Of a DNA stretch of 64,000 nucleotides, positions 8,126 to 17,555 are shown in pieces. Below the pieces are notes generated by a model. It worked only from the letters and a program-made list of their open reading frames with translations, made no database searches and was not told the origin of the DNA. Numbering within the stretch: position 1 is the first letter of the stretch; each line of letters opens with the position of its first letter. This DNA is from Melioribacter sp. (GTDB taxonomy: Bacteria > Bacteroidota > Ignavibacteria > Ignavibacteriales > Melioribacteraceae), in NCBI GenBank assembly GCA_026417975.1, contig JAOACD010000016.1, forward strand, positions 1 through 64,000, read 5' to 3'. The position numbers and the translations under genes were made by a program.

Positions 8126-9958
8126 TTAGATTTCAATTCTAGTGATTACACCGTGGAGTTTTTGATAAGGAAGGTCTAAAAATTGCACAAAATTTGGGGT
8201 GATTCTCTTAATTAGAGCGAATAGTTTAAGAAAAGTTTTTTTTGTATGGACATCATCAACTCCGTAAAAAATAACTTTTGGTTCAATCTGTAATTCTTTT
8301 AATATTTTCATAACATCAACTTTTTCAAGATAACCAATTTGTACTTCAAGACCAGAAAGTCCCTCTGTAATTTCAGGTTCAAAGAGTTTTTGAATACCAA
8401 AAGGCTTGTCCATTGTTTGTATGGATATCATAATATTATGTTCGTAAACTATATTGCTGCCTATAGTGCAATGAACCATGTAAGGTGGAACCATATCCAG
8501 GTCTTTTGCAAAAAAAAGAGCTGTTCCTGGTAAAATATTACCAGTAGAATAAATTTGATCAAAACTTGTAATAAATGTATCAAGTGGTAAAGACCTAAAA
8601 GCTTTATGAACAGCTCTATTGCCTAAAGTCCACAGAATTATAGTAAATAATGGAATTGAAGCTATAATAATAGACCAGTAACCACCATGAGGAATTTTAA
8701 AGAGAACAGCAATTAGGAAAGTGATATTTACTATAAAGACTAATACTGAAAGTAAAATTTTCCATATCATGTTATGCCTTTTAAAAATCCAAATCATAAA
8801 AAAAGTGCTTATTGTCATAGTTGCTGTAACAGCAAGTCCATATGCAGCTGCTAGGTTTTGAGATTTTTTGAAAAGTAAAATCATAAATATTACTGATATT
8901 AATAGTCCTTTATTTACTGCGGAAATATAAATCTGCGATTTTAGATGTGTTGATGTGTATTTAACACGCATTAAAGGAAAAATATAAGTTCTAATTCCTT
9001 GATAAACCAAAGAGAACATTGCAGAAATCATTGCTTGCGATGCAATGATTGTAGCAAGTAAAGTTAAAATTAAGAAAGGAATATAAAGAAAATGTGCTTG
9101 TGTTTTTACCATCGTGAAGAGAATATTAAAGTTGTTGTAGTTATTTGCATGCTCTAATAAAAAAGCTCCTTGACCAAAATAGTTTATAACTAGTGCAATG
9201 AATACTAAATACCATGCTTTTCTTATAGGTTCACGTCCTAAATGACCCATATCTGCATATAAAGCTTCTCCACCTGTTGCACACAAAATAACTTCTGATA
9301 AGACAAAAAAGCCTGTAATTCCATTATGAGTCATAAATTCAATAGCATAGTGAGGACTAAAAGCGGTAAGGACAGTAGGATTTTTTGATAGGGAGACTAA
9401 ACCTGAAATAAATAAAGATAAAAACCACAAGAACATAATTGGGCCAAATGATGAAGCAACTTTATCTGTTCCTCTTGATTGAAATGAAAATAAAATAATA
9501 GTTATAGTAATAGTAATAAAAACTATTGTATTTTGACTAATATGTCCAAGTCCAGGAATAAGTTCTAAACCTTCTACTGCTGAGAGAATACTAATTGCAG
9601 GAGTAATGACTCCATCACCCATTAATAGTGATACGCCTATATAACTCAGAAATGTAATAAAAATAATAGAACGGCCACGCTTAATTGAACCTCTTAAGAT
9701 TTCTTTCAATACAATTATTCCGCCTTCTCCTTTTGAGCTTAGGCTCATTGCCAGGAAAGCATATTCAATAGTAACGAGTATAATTAAGGTCCAAAATACC
9801 AGGGATAAAATTCCTAAAACATTTTTTAATGTTGGGGGTGTCAGTAAAAATATAACTGTGAGAGTATAAATTGGACTTGTACCTATATCGCCAAATACTA
9901 ATCCAATTGCTTTAAGTATGTCAAGTGTACTTGCTGTTAATGAATACTTGGGTTTCAC
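8126..9958 (-). CDS. kup: Kup family potassium uptake protein
   Basis: The 610-residue protein belongs to the KUP/HAK/KT family. The N-terminus has LVFGDIGTSPIYTL, the first-helix signature. A later loop has GGEALYADMGHLGREPIRKAW near residues 228-248, also diagnostic. About 12 membrane helices are followed by a C-terminal cytoplasmic domain of about 150 residues. Kup couples potassium uptake to the proton gradient. The gene lies 60 bases downstream of another transporter on the same strand, possibly in one transcript. Confidence 0.93.
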   Translation of the reverse strand: MKPKYSLTASTLDILKAIGLVFGDIGTSPIYTLTVIFLLTPPTLKNVLGILSLVFWTLIILVTIEYAFLAMSLSSKGEGGIIVLKEILRGSIKRGRSIIFITFLSYIGVSLLMGDGVITPAISILSAVEGLELIPGLGHISQNTIVFITITITIILFSFQSRGTDKVASSFGPIMFLWFLSLFISGLVSLSKNPTVLTAFSPHYAIEFMTHNGITGFFVLSEVILCATGGEALYADMGHLGREPIRKAWYLVFIALVINYFGQGAFLLEHANNYNNFNILFTMVKTQAHFLYIPFLILTLLATIIASQAMISAMFSLVYQGIRTYIFPLMRVKYTSTHLKSQIYISAVNKGLLISVIFMILLFKKSQNLAAAYGLAVTATMTISTFFMIWIFKRHNMIWKILLSVLVFIVNITFLIAVLFKIPHGGYWSIIIASIPLFTIILWTLGNRAVHKAFRSLPLDTFITSFDQIYSTGNILPGTALFFAKDLDMVPPYMVHCTIGSNIVYEHNIMISIQTMDKPFGIQKLFEPEITEGLSGLEVQIGYLEKVDVMKILKELQIEPKVIFYGVDDVHTKKTFLKLFALIKRITPNFVQFLDLPYQKLHGVITRIEI

Positions 9959-10018
9959 AAAACATTAATAATTTTTAATGGAAAATATAGCTTAAAATAC
10001 TAATTATATACTAAAAAA

Positions 10019-11851
10019 CTAAGTAGGACTATATTTAATGTGATAGTAAAACCTGGGAAATTTCCTCGGTAAACGCATTAAGTTATAGGTCATTACGCCT
10101 ATTGAAATTCTATCAAGCCAGGAAGACAATGGCCAACCGAAGTAAAAATGTATTTCTTTTTCATGGGGGGCATCATAGTCTAATGTTTCGATTAAGCCAT
10201 ATATCATGTCAACAACACTTCTACGTTCTTGAATTGCTATCCAGAAATCGTTAGGCCTTCTTTCTTCTGGAATTTCTGTTCTTGGTGTATAGAAATATAC
10301 GTTAATAATTTTATCACTGTTTAAACTTTTTTCTGATTCTTTTGGTCTTCTAAAATATATGTGAACATCGTTGCTGTTTATTTCTGCTATTCGAAAAATT
10401 ATGTCCATAGGAGTGTTTGTTAGTCGTCTTCTTGGTATTTCTGGAGCTCGTGTTTTTGATACTTTTATACCTAAGGATAGAACAAAAATTGTAATTATAA
10501 ACCAAAGTAGGGTTCCATAAGGTCTATGAATTACGATGTATATGAATGTACTTAATAAGATTACGAATAAAACTAATGTTCCAGTTCTTGATTTGTGTGC
10601 TAAAAATTCTTTTTTGCCAAATGAATATCTATACTTCAGAAGAGAACCTGTATTTATGCAAAAGCTTGCTACAAGTCCAACCGCATACATTTCAGCTAAT
10701 ATTGCTTGACTTCCACTTGTAATTAGCAATATCAGTGAATAAAATGATGCATTAATTATATGAATTTTATATAGTGATTGGCGTTTATTTAGTGATATAA
10801 GCCATTGATAATTATATTTTTCTGCTATTTTTTCTATAAGCTCTGCAGAAGCAACCATTGCTGTATTAACTGCCATAATTAATGTAACGGAAGCCATTAC
10901 ACTTACAATCAATCCAAATAACTGTCCATTGACCATACTTGCAAAGGTAGGTATTAAGTCTGTTTCATGTTGGTTAATTGAAATTTTAGAAGATAATGCT
11001 AGTAAAGCAATTAATGGGGTAACAATACCTACTGTAAATGCTAGAAATAAATATGCTTTGTGAATCTCTTTCCAACTTTTAACTAATGAGGCAGTTTGCA
11101 AAACAGATTCTATACCTGAATAAGCGAGTATACAACTGCCTATTCCAATAATAAGATTAGAGTAGGAATGAAATATATTATTGTGAGTAAAATCGGATTT
11201 AAATTCGCTTAAGCTTTGTTTTAAGATAGAGATAGTATGTTCATCTATTTTATAAAAGCCTCCTAATAAAAGATTAATTAGAACAAAAGATGCAATTACA
11301 AAAACTCCGAATGTAAATTTTGCGTTTTCCTTTATTCCGAGAATGTTTAATGTAGCAATACCCCATACCACACCAAACATTAGAAAGTATTTTACAAAGC
11401 TATTGAGACTTAGAAAGGTTGTTCCATTTTCTACAGCACTTACAGTAGAAATAGTTGCAGTTAAAATGTAATCTACAAGTATTGAAGAAATAGCTACAAA
11501 AGAAAAAGTTGGACCTAAAGCTAAATAGGAAAAAGAAAATACACCTCCACCACGCATCCCATTTTTTTCTAATATTTCAGATATTTCTACCATACGTGTT
11601 GAAAGAAATCTAATTAGTAAAGAAGTTAGAGCTATGTATACTATTGCTTTAAGTCCTATAAATCTATACGCCTCGTATGGTGCATAATAGATTGATGTTA
11701 ATTCATCCATTAGTGTTATAATTCCAACAGCGAGCCAAGTTAACCACCATCGCCCTCCTTCAAAGAAAGAGAGAAATGACTTTTTTCGTGTTATAATTAA
11801 AAAGACAGCAAGTAATCCTAAATTAACAAGTAGACTTATATACGTTTTCAT
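10019..11851 (-). CDS. APC-superfamily permease with a C-terminal soluble domain
   Basis: This 610-residue protein has about 12 membrane helices (residues 5-470). The early MRGGGVFSFSYLALGP segment resembles the GxG substrate-binding unwound helix of APC-type amino-acid permeases. The last 140 residues (from about TRAPEIPRRRL) are soluble and rich in aromatic and charged residues, and I cannot assign them. The substrate is unknown: amino acid, or potassium by association with the Kup gene 60 bases downstream. It is not a Kup paralogue, since GDIGTSP is absent. The N-terminal helix is preceded by no signal peptide. Confidence 0.7.
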   Translation of the reverse strand: MKTYISLLVNLGLLAVFLIITRKKSFLSFFEGGRWWLTWLAVGIITLMDELTSIYYAPYEAYRFIGLKAIVYIALTSLLIRFLSTRMVEISEILEKNGMRGGGVFSFSYLALGPTFSFVAISSILVDYILTATISTVSAVENGTTFLSLNSFVKYFLMFGVVWGIATLNILGIKENAKFTFGVFVIASFVLINLLLGGFYKIDEHTISILKQSLSEFKSDFTHNNIFHSYSNLIIGIGSCILAYSGIESVLQTASLVKSWKEIHKAYLFLAFTVGIVTPLIALLALSSKISINQHETDLIPTFASMVNGQLFGLIVSVMASVTLIMAVNTAMVASAELIEKIAEKYNYQWLISLNKRQSLYKIHIINASFYSLILLITSGSQAILAEMYAVGLVASFCINTGSLLKYRYSFGKKEFLAHKSRTGTLVLFVILLSTFIYIVIHRPYGTLLWFIITIFVLSLGIKVSKTRAPEIPRRRLTNTPMDIIFRIAEINSNDVHIYFRRPKESEKSLNSDKIINVYFYTPRTEIPEERRPNDFWIAIQERRSVVDMIYGLIETLDYDAPHEKEIHFYFGWPLSSWLDRISIGVMTYNLMRLPRKFPRFYYHIKYSPT

Positions 11852-11933
11852 ACTGCTAACATTATATTAATACAGTAAGCAAAATCTTTTTCACATAGAA
11901 AGGGTTTGAAAGCGGGATATCTTAAATTAGGAA

Positions 11934-11952
11934 GAGGGCTACAACAGCCCTC
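11934..11952 (-). terminator. Hairpin, possible terminator
   Basis: GAGGGCT and AGCCCTC form a perfect 7-base stem around a 5-base loop (ACAAC). On the minus strand it follows the small membrane gene that ends at 12014 and precedes the APC permease. The bases after it on that strand are only moderately T-rich (TTCCTAATTT), so termination is plausible rather than certain. On the plus strand the following TTATTTTCTT is richer in T, but there is no plus-strand gene to terminate. Confidence 0.45.
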
Positions 11953-12013
11953 GTTATTTTCTTCGGATAAAAAGTCTGTTAAAATGTTAATCATAGATAT
12001 AAAAAATTATCAC

Positions 12014-12136
12014 TTATCCGAATAGCATATCATAGACTAAATAACCAATAATATACAAAACACTAACAGTAAGAATACCCATTAGAAAATAAAAAGCTAG
12101 GTCATTGAATTTTTGTTTCTCTTCAGTTCTTTCCAT
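12014..12136 (-). CDS. Small single-helix membrane protein (40 residues)
   Basis: The reading frame encodes a charged start (MERTEEKQKFNDLAFYFL), one clear membrane helix (about residues 14-36: FYFLMGILTVSVLYIIGYLVY) and a short tail DMLFG. GGGA stands 6 bases before the ATG. I do not recognise a family. The charged-then-hydrophobic layout, the RBS and the lack of any competing gene favour a real small protein. It lies 130 bases downstream of cysK on the same strand. Confidence 0.5.
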   Translation of the reverse strand: MERTEEKQKFNDLAFYFLMGILTVSVLYIIGYLVYDMLFG

Positions 12137-12265
12137 ATTAATCCCAATTTTCTAAATTTCTAAAAAAATGCTCTGCAATACTTAGCATTTTCTTGAAAAA
12201 TATCCAAATAGTTTATTAGAGTAAATTTATGCTCATAAAAATAAGTATATAAAAAATTAAAAAAA

Positions 12266-13177
12266 TCAAAACAAATCCTCAATTGATAGATATCTTTCTC
12301 CCGTATCATAATTAAATGTGAGTATTCTTTTGCCGTTTGGGATTTCATTAAGTTTTTTGTTAACGGCAGCCAGGGCAGCTCCTGTTGAGATACCAACTAA
12401 CAAACCTTCTTCTTTAGCTGCAAGGCGAGCAAATTCAAAAGCTTCATCTTTAGTTATTTGTATAATCCCATCAATTAAATTTGTATCTAAAATTGATGGG
12501 ATGAAGCCTGCACCTATTCCTTGAATAGGATGAGGTCCAGGTTTGCCGCCTGATAGTACAGGTGAAGCAGCAGGTTCTACAGCGTAAACTTTGATATATG
12601 GAAACTTTTCTTTTAAAATTTTTGCTACTCCAGTAATATGGCCTCCAGTTCCAACCCCAGTAATCAAATAATCAAAACCTTCAGGAAAATCATTTAATAT
12701 TTCCTGAGCAGTTGTTTTAATATGGATTTCTACATTAGCTAAGTTTTCAAATTGTTGTGGAATCCATACCTTAGGATTGTTTGCTGCTAATTCTTTTGCT
12801 CTTTCAATTGCACCTTTCATCCCAAGTTCTCTAGGAGTTAGTTCAAATTTTGCACCGTAAGCAGCCATTATTTTTCTTCTCTCTATCGACATTGATTCTG
12901 GCATTACAAGAATCAATTCATACCCTTTAACTGCTGCAACCATTGCAAGACCTATACCTGTATTGCCAGATGTAGGTTCTACAATTATACTATCGGGCTT
13001 TAAAATGCCTTTTTTTTCTGCATCTTCAATCATGGATAATGCTATTCTGTCTTTAATACTTCCTCCAGGATTAGCTCTTTCGAGTTTAATCCATACTTCG
13101 TGATTTTTACCAAAAAGCTTATTTATTTTAAGATGAGGTGTATTACCAATTGTTTCTAGAATGTTTTGCGCTTTCAT
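12266..13177 (-). CDS. cysK: Cysteine synthase (O-acetylserine sulfhydrylase)
   Basis: The 303-residue pyridoxal-phosphate enzyme has the lysine that binds the cofactor in [10 protein letters not shown] (Lys42 region), the substrate loop [12 protein letters not shown] near 68-79, and the phosphate-binding [10 protein letters not shown] near 174-183. It makes L-cysteine from O-acetylserine and sulfide. It starts 15 bases after cysE, with AGGGAA upstream of the ATG, so the two genes form a short cysteine-synthesis operon. Confidence 0.95.
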   Translation of the reverse strand: MKAQNILETIGNTPHLKINKLFGKNHEVWIKLERANPGGSIKDRIALSMIEDAEKKGILKPDSIIVEPTSGNTGIGLAMVAAVKGYELILVMPESMSIERRKIMAAYGAKFELTPRELGMKGAIERAKELAANNPKVWIPQQFENLANVEIHIKTTAQEILNDFPEGFDYLITGVGTGGHITGVAKILKEKFPYIKVYAVEPAASPVLSGGKPGPHPIQGIGAGFIPSILDTNLIDGIIQITKDEAFEFARLAAKEEGLLVGISTGAALAAVNKKLNEIPNGKRILTFNYDTGERYLSIEDLF

Positions 13178-13192
13178 GGTTATTCCCTTTAA

Positions 13193-14050
13193 TTAAATGA
13201 CGAAATCAATTGTATTTTCAAATTCTTTTGTACTTCTTACTCTAACTTCACTTTTATTGTAAACAATAGAATTTGGTGGAATGCTTTGTGTAATCCATGA
13301 ATTCCCACCAATAATGCTATTTCTTCCAATAACTGTATTGCCTCCCAGTATTACAGCTTGAGAATAAATTACAACATCATCTTCAATTGTAGGATGTCTT
13401 TTAGTTTGTGCTAGAGATTTATCAACACTTAAAGCACCTAAAGTTACACCCTGATAAATTTTAACATTTTTACCTATAATTGTTGTTTCGCCAATTACTA
13501 TCCCTGTGCCGTGGTCTATAAAGAATGGTGAATCAATAGTAGCTCCAGGGTGAATATCTATTCCTGTTATTTGATGTGCATGTTCAGTAAGAATTCTAGG
13601 GATAATTGGTACTTTTAATAGATAAAGTTCATGTGCAAGTCTGTATATTACAATTGCCATAAACCCAGGATATGCTAATATTACTTCATCAACACTTTCG
13701 GCAGCAGGATCTCCATTGTAAATAAACTCTGCATCTGCCCAAAGCATTTTATGAATGTTTGGTAATTTCGATATAAATTTTTCAGCTATCTCCTCTATAT
13801 TTCCAGGGGTAAGATCGTTTAAGAGTTTAAGGAGTTGAATTAAATCTCGTTTAAGTAATTGAATTTTTGAAAGGATATCTTCATGAGTAAAGTAGACCTT
13901 GTTAGAAAAATGAGGAAATAAGAAATCAATCAAGCCGTTTAAGTATTCTATAGCCTCTGTCTTTAAAGACGAATTGCAAAAATGAGTTTGTCTTTTCGAT
14001 AAAAGCTCATCTGCAAAAGAAATCATATTACTTCTATTGATCATTTTCAT
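13193..14050 (-). CDS. cysE: Serine O-acetyltransferase
   Basis: The 285-residue protein has a helical N-terminal part (to about residue 135) and a C-terminal left-handed beta helix built of hexapeptide repeats (HPGATIDSPFFIDHGTGIVI and following). The DHGTGIVIGET segment carries catalytic His and Asp positions of serine acetyltransferases. It makes O-acetylserine for CysK, encoded 15 bases downstream. The long N-terminal domain and FPH...KVYFTHEDI resemble the EpsC/SrpH-like branch common in Bacteroidota. The usual C-terminal isoleucine tail that docks into CysK is seen as the final FVI. Confidence 0.93.
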   Translation of the reverse strand: MKMINRSNMISFADELLSKRQTHFCNSSLKTEAIEYLNGLIDFLFPHFSNKVYFTHEDILSKIQLLKRDLIQLLKLLNDLTPGNIEEIAEKFISKLPNIHKMLWADAEFIYNGDPAAESVDEVILAYPGFMAIVIYRLAHELYLLKVPIIPRILTEHAHQITGIDIHPGATIDSPFFIDHGTGIVIGETTIIGKNVKIYQGVTLGALSVDKSLAQTKRHPTIEDDVVIYSQAVILGGNTVIGRNSIIGGNSWITQSIPPNSIVYNKSEVRVRSTKEFENTIDFVI

Positions 14051-14249
14051 AAATTTTATCCCTTAAAAAGTTTTGATGTTACTAAGATGTATTGTTAAGA
14101 GATAGAAATGAATAAAGATTAGCTACAACAGATGCAATCGCGTGCGGAAGGTCGATTGATATAATTGTAAGAATATTTTATTAAAATATTTGTTTTCATA
14201 TATAATTAGTTTAATGTTACTTACAAAAATGCATACTTTGTAAAAAAAG

Positions 14250-14287
14250 TTCAATAAAAATAAAAAAAGCGGCTATTAAAGCCGCTT
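14250..14287 (-). terminator. Intrinsic terminator of the cold-shock gene
   Basis: On the minus strand AAGCGGC, a 7-base loop and GCCGCTT form a perfect 7-base stem (plus positions 14267-14287), followed by a run of seven T and a further T-rich stretch. It lies about 25 bases after the stop codon of the cold-shock gene. This is a textbook Rho-independent terminator. Confidence 0.9.
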
Positions 14288-14312
14288 AGTTGTTACAAAT
14301 AATAAAGCTTTA

Positions 14313-14525
14313 TTATTTAACAACTTTAACATCTTGAGCTTGAGGTCCTTTAGGTCCTTCACCTACTGTGAATTCAACCTTTTGACCTTTTTCAAGGCTT
14401 TTGTATCCTTCTGCTTGAATGGATGAGAAGTGAACAAATACATCACCGCCTTGATTGCGCTCAATAAAACCGTAGCCTTTGGCAGCATTAAACCATTTTA
14501 CGGTTCCACTTTCACGTTCTGCCAT
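14313..14525 (-). CDS. Cold-shock domain protein (CspA family)
   Basis: The 70-residue single cold-shock domain has RNP1 as KGYGFIE (residues 17-23) and RNP2 as DVFVHFS (28-34), after the [13 protein letters not shown] start typical of the family. It binds single-stranded RNA and DNA as an RNA chaperone. AAAGGAG precedes the ATG. The roughly 150 bases upstream to the next gene would accommodate a long 5' leader, which is common for csp genes. It has its own strong terminator and so is probably monocistronic. Confidence 0.95.
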   Translation of the reverse strand: MAERESGTVKWFNAAKGYGFIERNQGGDVFVHFSSIQAEGYKSLEKGQKVEFTVGEGPKGPQAQDVKVVK

Positions 14526-14675
14526 TTAAAAACTCCTTTAAAAAATGTTACTGATACTACTTCGCAAAGCAGAAAAACTCAAATAGATTTTAATGCCCTT
14601 GAGCAAAAAAATTTATTAGAGAATCTGCTCTACTTATACAAATTACTAAATTTATTTTGTGAAAACAAAATTATT

Positions 14676-15004
14676 TTACTGATTTTTTAAAATTTGCAAG
14701 ATTTGTTCTGCTTGTTTTTGATTATATTCAAATGCAATTCTTCTGTAGTTTACCAAGTCTAATATCGTTCCAATAAAACATATTCCACATGTTAATAAAT
14801 ATAAAATTCCTATACCAATTTGATATGTCAGAAATCTTTGTATACCTGCAAGCCCAAGAAATCCTACAAGAGTTACAAGTAATATTGTTTGTGGATCTTT
14901 TCTACGAGCTCTATAAAGGTTAACAAATGTTAGTGCTTTTTTATCGTCGAAATCTTTGATAAGACTTAGATATAAATTTGTTCATCACCAGTTATTTCAG
15001 GCAT
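14676..15004 (-). pseudogene. TM2-domain-like membrane protein, frameshifted near its start
   Basis: From the ATG at 15004 the reading gives MPEITGDEQIYI and then TAA. One frame over, an uninterrupted reading continues LSLIKDFDDKKALTFVNLY, then two hydrophobic segments with LLVTLVGFLGLAGIQRF and YLLTCGICFIGTILDLV, to the stop at 14676. That is the two-helix TM2 fold. A one-base shift around 14962-14970 would rejoin the halves. The ATG overlaps the stop of the DUF2752 gene by one base (TAATG), which supports the start. DUF2752 and TM2 genes are often neighbours in Bacteroidota. It is either a recent frameshift or a sequence error; the distal part has no ATG of its own. Confidence 0.65.
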
Positions 15005-15309
15005 TAATTCATAAATGTTTGCATAAATTCACATTTTGTTTGAAGTTTTTTTATAAGGATAAATATTTGATATATTATTATAGTAAATGCTACTATACCT
15101 AATGGATGTGAATTAAAAGAATTTTTCATGTCAAGATGAAGTAGAAAAGAAATCGATTTCTCTAAGCCACAGCCAGGGCAAATATGGATTCCAAGGTTAT
15201 ATAAAGGACAGAGAGAGAAAGTTTTTTGTTTGTATGGATTGATAAAAAATAGGAATATAAATCCGCATAGCCAAAATATTGTTTCCCATTGAATTTTTTT
15301 AGTTAACAT
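15004..15309 (-). CDS. DUF2752 membrane protein
   Basis: The 101-residue protein has about three membrane segments and the DUF2752 hallmark CPGCGLEKSISFLLHLD near residues 44-60, followed by HPLG near 69-72. The function is unknown; the Cys-Pro-Gly-Cys-Gly motif faces a membrane edge in the family. Translation of the following TM2 gene is coupled by a one-base overlap, so the pair was probably a functional unit before the frameshift in the partner. Confidence 0.85.
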   Translation of the reverse strand: MLTKKIQWETIFWLCGFIFLFFINPYKQKTFSLCPLYNLGIHICPGCGLEKSISFLLHLDMKNSFNSHPLGIVAFTIIIYQIFILIKKLQTKCEFMQTFMN

Positions 15310-15403
15310 AAAGTATTTTTTTATCAGTTAAAAGACAGTTTCAGAGAGAAAATTTATTCTCTTAATTTATTAGTCGTCTTTTTAGAAAGAAAGTTTTAAT
15401 TCA

Positions 15404-15910
15404 TTACAGATACCTTTCCTGTATTACATTAAAATGATGAAGTGTATGGCCTGCAATTATATAAGCAATTGCACGTACAGTAATATCCATTCCGTTAATT
15501 ATTCCTTTTCTTTGCATTACTTCTTCACTCATTCCTTTGAACATTAAAATTGTGGCTTTTCTAAGAAGTAGAAATTCTTCTATAATATCTCTAAAAGGTA
15601 TGGAAGAGTAAGACGATTCTGCAATAAATAAATTTTCATCAAAAGTTACTAAATGACTTGGGTCGTTTCTTGAAACTCTTAGAGCACGGCATGAAAAAAT
15701 TCTTTCGCTATCAACGAGGTGTCCTAAAACCTCTTTTATACTCCATTTCTTTTCTGCATATCTATAGTTTGATTTTGCTTCGTCAATTTTGCTGAATAAA
15801 TTTTCAGCAAATTTTAATTGCTCTTCGAGTACTTCAATTATATTATCAGAAAGGATTAACTCGATGTATTGTTTGTAATAAGGTGCATATTCGTTTTCTT
15901 TAGGTCTCAT
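15404..15910 (-). CDS. DinB family protein (putative metal-dependent hydrolase or transferase)
   Basis: The 168-residue four-helix protein carries the DinB/YfiT metal triad: His64 in VLGHLVDSE, and His155 and His159 in GHTLHHFNVIQ near the C-terminus. The fold is shared by thiol S-transferases (for example bacillithiol transferases) and uncharacterised damage-inducible proteins. The substrate cannot be predicted. No signal peptide is present, so it is cytoplasmic. It stands alone between the DUF2752 pair and a protease-like lipoprotein gene. Confidence 0.85.
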   Translation of the reverse strand: MRPKENEYAPYYKQYIELILSDNIIEVLEEQLKFAENLFSKIDEAKSNYRYAEKKWSIKEVLGHLVDSERIFSCRALRVSRNDPSHLVTFDENLFIAESSYSSIPFRDIIEEFLLLRKATILMFKGMSEEVMQRKGIINGMDITVRAIAYIIAGHTLHHFNVIQERYL

Positions 15911-15948
15911 AGTATATCCTTTCTTAGTTTTAAATTCACACTAAAAAT

Positions 15949-16992
15949 TTACTTAGAAAGTTCTTTAAGATAAAAACCTTTACTTAAAAGGTAAGATTTA
16001 TGGTATTCTATAAAGTCTTTAATAGCCTCTATTGATATTACTTTTGTAATTCCTGTTCTCATAATTTGTTCTTTTTGGACGTAAATTTCACCTTTATATG
16101 GAACCATAGGGTTAAATTCCAAATTTTGGTCTTTGGTTAATGGATGCAGAATATATTGATAGTCTGCCGGAACAGATTTTATCAAACCAACAAGTTCAAA
16201 GTTAGGTATTCCGTCTCTTATTGCTAATACAATTCCACCACTAGAACCACGATTAAAAACAGCATCAATTAAAAAAGTGTTTTTCTCTTTACTCGAAATG
16301 CTTACTAATGCTTTTGTAACCATTTTAAGATTCATTGGGTAACTAAAAACATAAACAAAATTTCCCCATTCTAGTTCAGAAGATTTTCCCCATGGATAGC
16401 TAAACACTGAAATATTAATTGGTTCTCTATTAGAGAATTTTTTCGATAAAAAAGCAATATCGATATTTTTATCTAATAAAACTATATCAAGTTCACCGCC
16501 AGAAGTTAAATCGGGTATATAATTTGTTTGCCGTGTTTTAATTGATATGCTCTGTATGAAATTAGAAGTGCTTCCGTCTTGATTGATAAAATATGATATA
16601 ATTGTGTCTTCAAATGCAACCACATGGGCTACAGTCATAAAAAGTGCTTTTTCCTGATCTTTATAAATTAATGTAGCTGTTCCAGATGCAGTTTTATTGA
16701 AATAAACTTTTTGAATAGCAATTTTTTCAAAATCAATTTTTTCAATGTTCTTTTTTGTAATAAATGTATTATAATTAAATATATAACTTGTATAAAAAGC
16801 AATACTATTAATTAACCTTATACATTCACTAATTTCTTCCAATTGCTTTGAGGAACTTTTGTAGGGAAATTCGCTATCATATTTTCCGTCTTTAAGTGTA
16901 GGATATACTTTTTGATAAATTGATGATGATGAACAGGAGAAGAATAAAAGAGAAATAAGCATAATTTTGCTTTTAGAATTGATTAGCCTCAC
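15949..16992 (-). CDS. Lipoprotein with a trypsin-like serine peptidase domain
   Basis: The 347-residue protein has a lipobox ending at Cys20 (LLFFSC), so it should be a periplasm-facing or surface lipoprotein. A chymotrypsin-fold triad is visible: His123 in MTVAHVV, Asp178 in NIDIAFL and Ser251 in RGSSGG. No PDZ domain follows, unlike DegP/HtrA. A C-terminal helical tail of about 40 residues completes it. Family and substrate are unknown; the fold call rests on the spacing of the three motifs. No operon partner is evident. Confidence 0.7.
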   Translation of the reverse strand: MRLINSKSKIMLISLLFFSCSSSSIYQKVYPTLKDGKYDSEFPYKSSSKQLEEISECIRLINSIAFYTSYIFNYNTFITKKNIEKIDFEKIAIQKVYFNKTASGTATLIYKDQEKALFMTVAHVVAFEDTIISYFINQDGSTSNFIQSISIKTRQTNYIPDLTSGGELDIVLLDKNIDIAFLSKKFSNREPINISVFSYPWGKSSELEWGNFVYVFSYPMNLKMVTKALVSISSKEKNTFLIDAVFNRGSSGGIVLAIRDGIPNFELVGLIKSVPADYQYILHPLTKDQNLEFNPMVPYKGEIYVQKEQIMRTGITKVISIEAIKDFIEYHKSYLLSKGFYLKELSK

Positions 16993-17105
16993 TTTTTCCT
17001 AAGAAGATTTTATTTTATGGTGTGATAATAAACAAAGTTGAACAAAAAAAATAGCTTTGAAAAAGTGTGTAAAAGATATCGAGTGCTATTTAGGTGGTAA
17101 AAAAT

Positions 17106-17555
17106 TCAGCCTCTTAGTTTGTCTAGTAAATTATTTAAAAAAATTGCTTCTTTTTTAGTGATATTGTTAAAGATTTTGTCAAACTCATTTTCTAATTTGT
17201 CTATTTCTGAAAGAAGTTTTAATCCTTTTTCTGTAATTAGAACATTTGCTTTTCTTCTATCCTCTTTGCAAATAGTTCGATTGACTAATCCTTTTGCAAC
17301 AAGTCTATCAACAAGACGTGAAGCATCACTCATTTTATCTAACATTCTTTCTCTTAACAAATTTATACTGCAAGGTTTTGGATACTGACCACGTAGTATT
17401 CTAAGAATATTAAACTGGTTACTGGTAATATTGAATTTGTTAAATAAGTTTTTATAAGAATATTGAAGCCAGCTGTGAGTATAAATTATATTCACAGCTA
17501 GCTTATGAAATTCATTTCTAAATTTTTTTTGTTTTATTTCATTTTCTAGTTTCAT
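17106..17555 (-). CDS. MarR family transcriptional regulator
   Basis: The 149-residue winged-helix protein shows the MarR pattern: NQFNILRILRG, the recognition region DKMSDASRLVDRLVAKGLV near 73-91, and the wing RTICKEDRRKANVLITEKG. Its ATG overlaps the stop of yceI by one base, so the two are co-expressed, and it probably regulates the yceI-marR promoter itself. A 12-base palindrome at 18184-18195 is a candidate operator. The ligand is unknown. Confidence 0.88.
   Translation of the reverse strand: MKLENEIKQKKFRNEFHKLAVNIIYTHSWLQYSYKNLFNKFNITSNQFNILRILRGQYPKPCSINLLRERMLDKMSDASRLVDRLVAKGLVNRTICKEDRRKANVLITEKGLKLLSEIDKLENEFDKIFNNITKKEAIFLNNLLDKLRG

Larger units (their letters stand above)
11852..12265. 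other. Intergenic stretch with one small gene and one hairpin
   Basis: This 414-base gap between the APC permease and cysK holds a 40-residue membrane-protein gene on the minus strand (12014-12136) and a 7-base-pair hairpin at 11934-11952. The rest is AT-rich and I see no other gene, repeat or RNA. Any promoter for the permease would lie at 11852-11930. Confidence 0.6.

Noticed and set aside
12160-12396. 78-residue minus-strand reading frame
   Set aside because: It overlaps the end of cysK in another frame; the overlap and composition mark it as a shadow.
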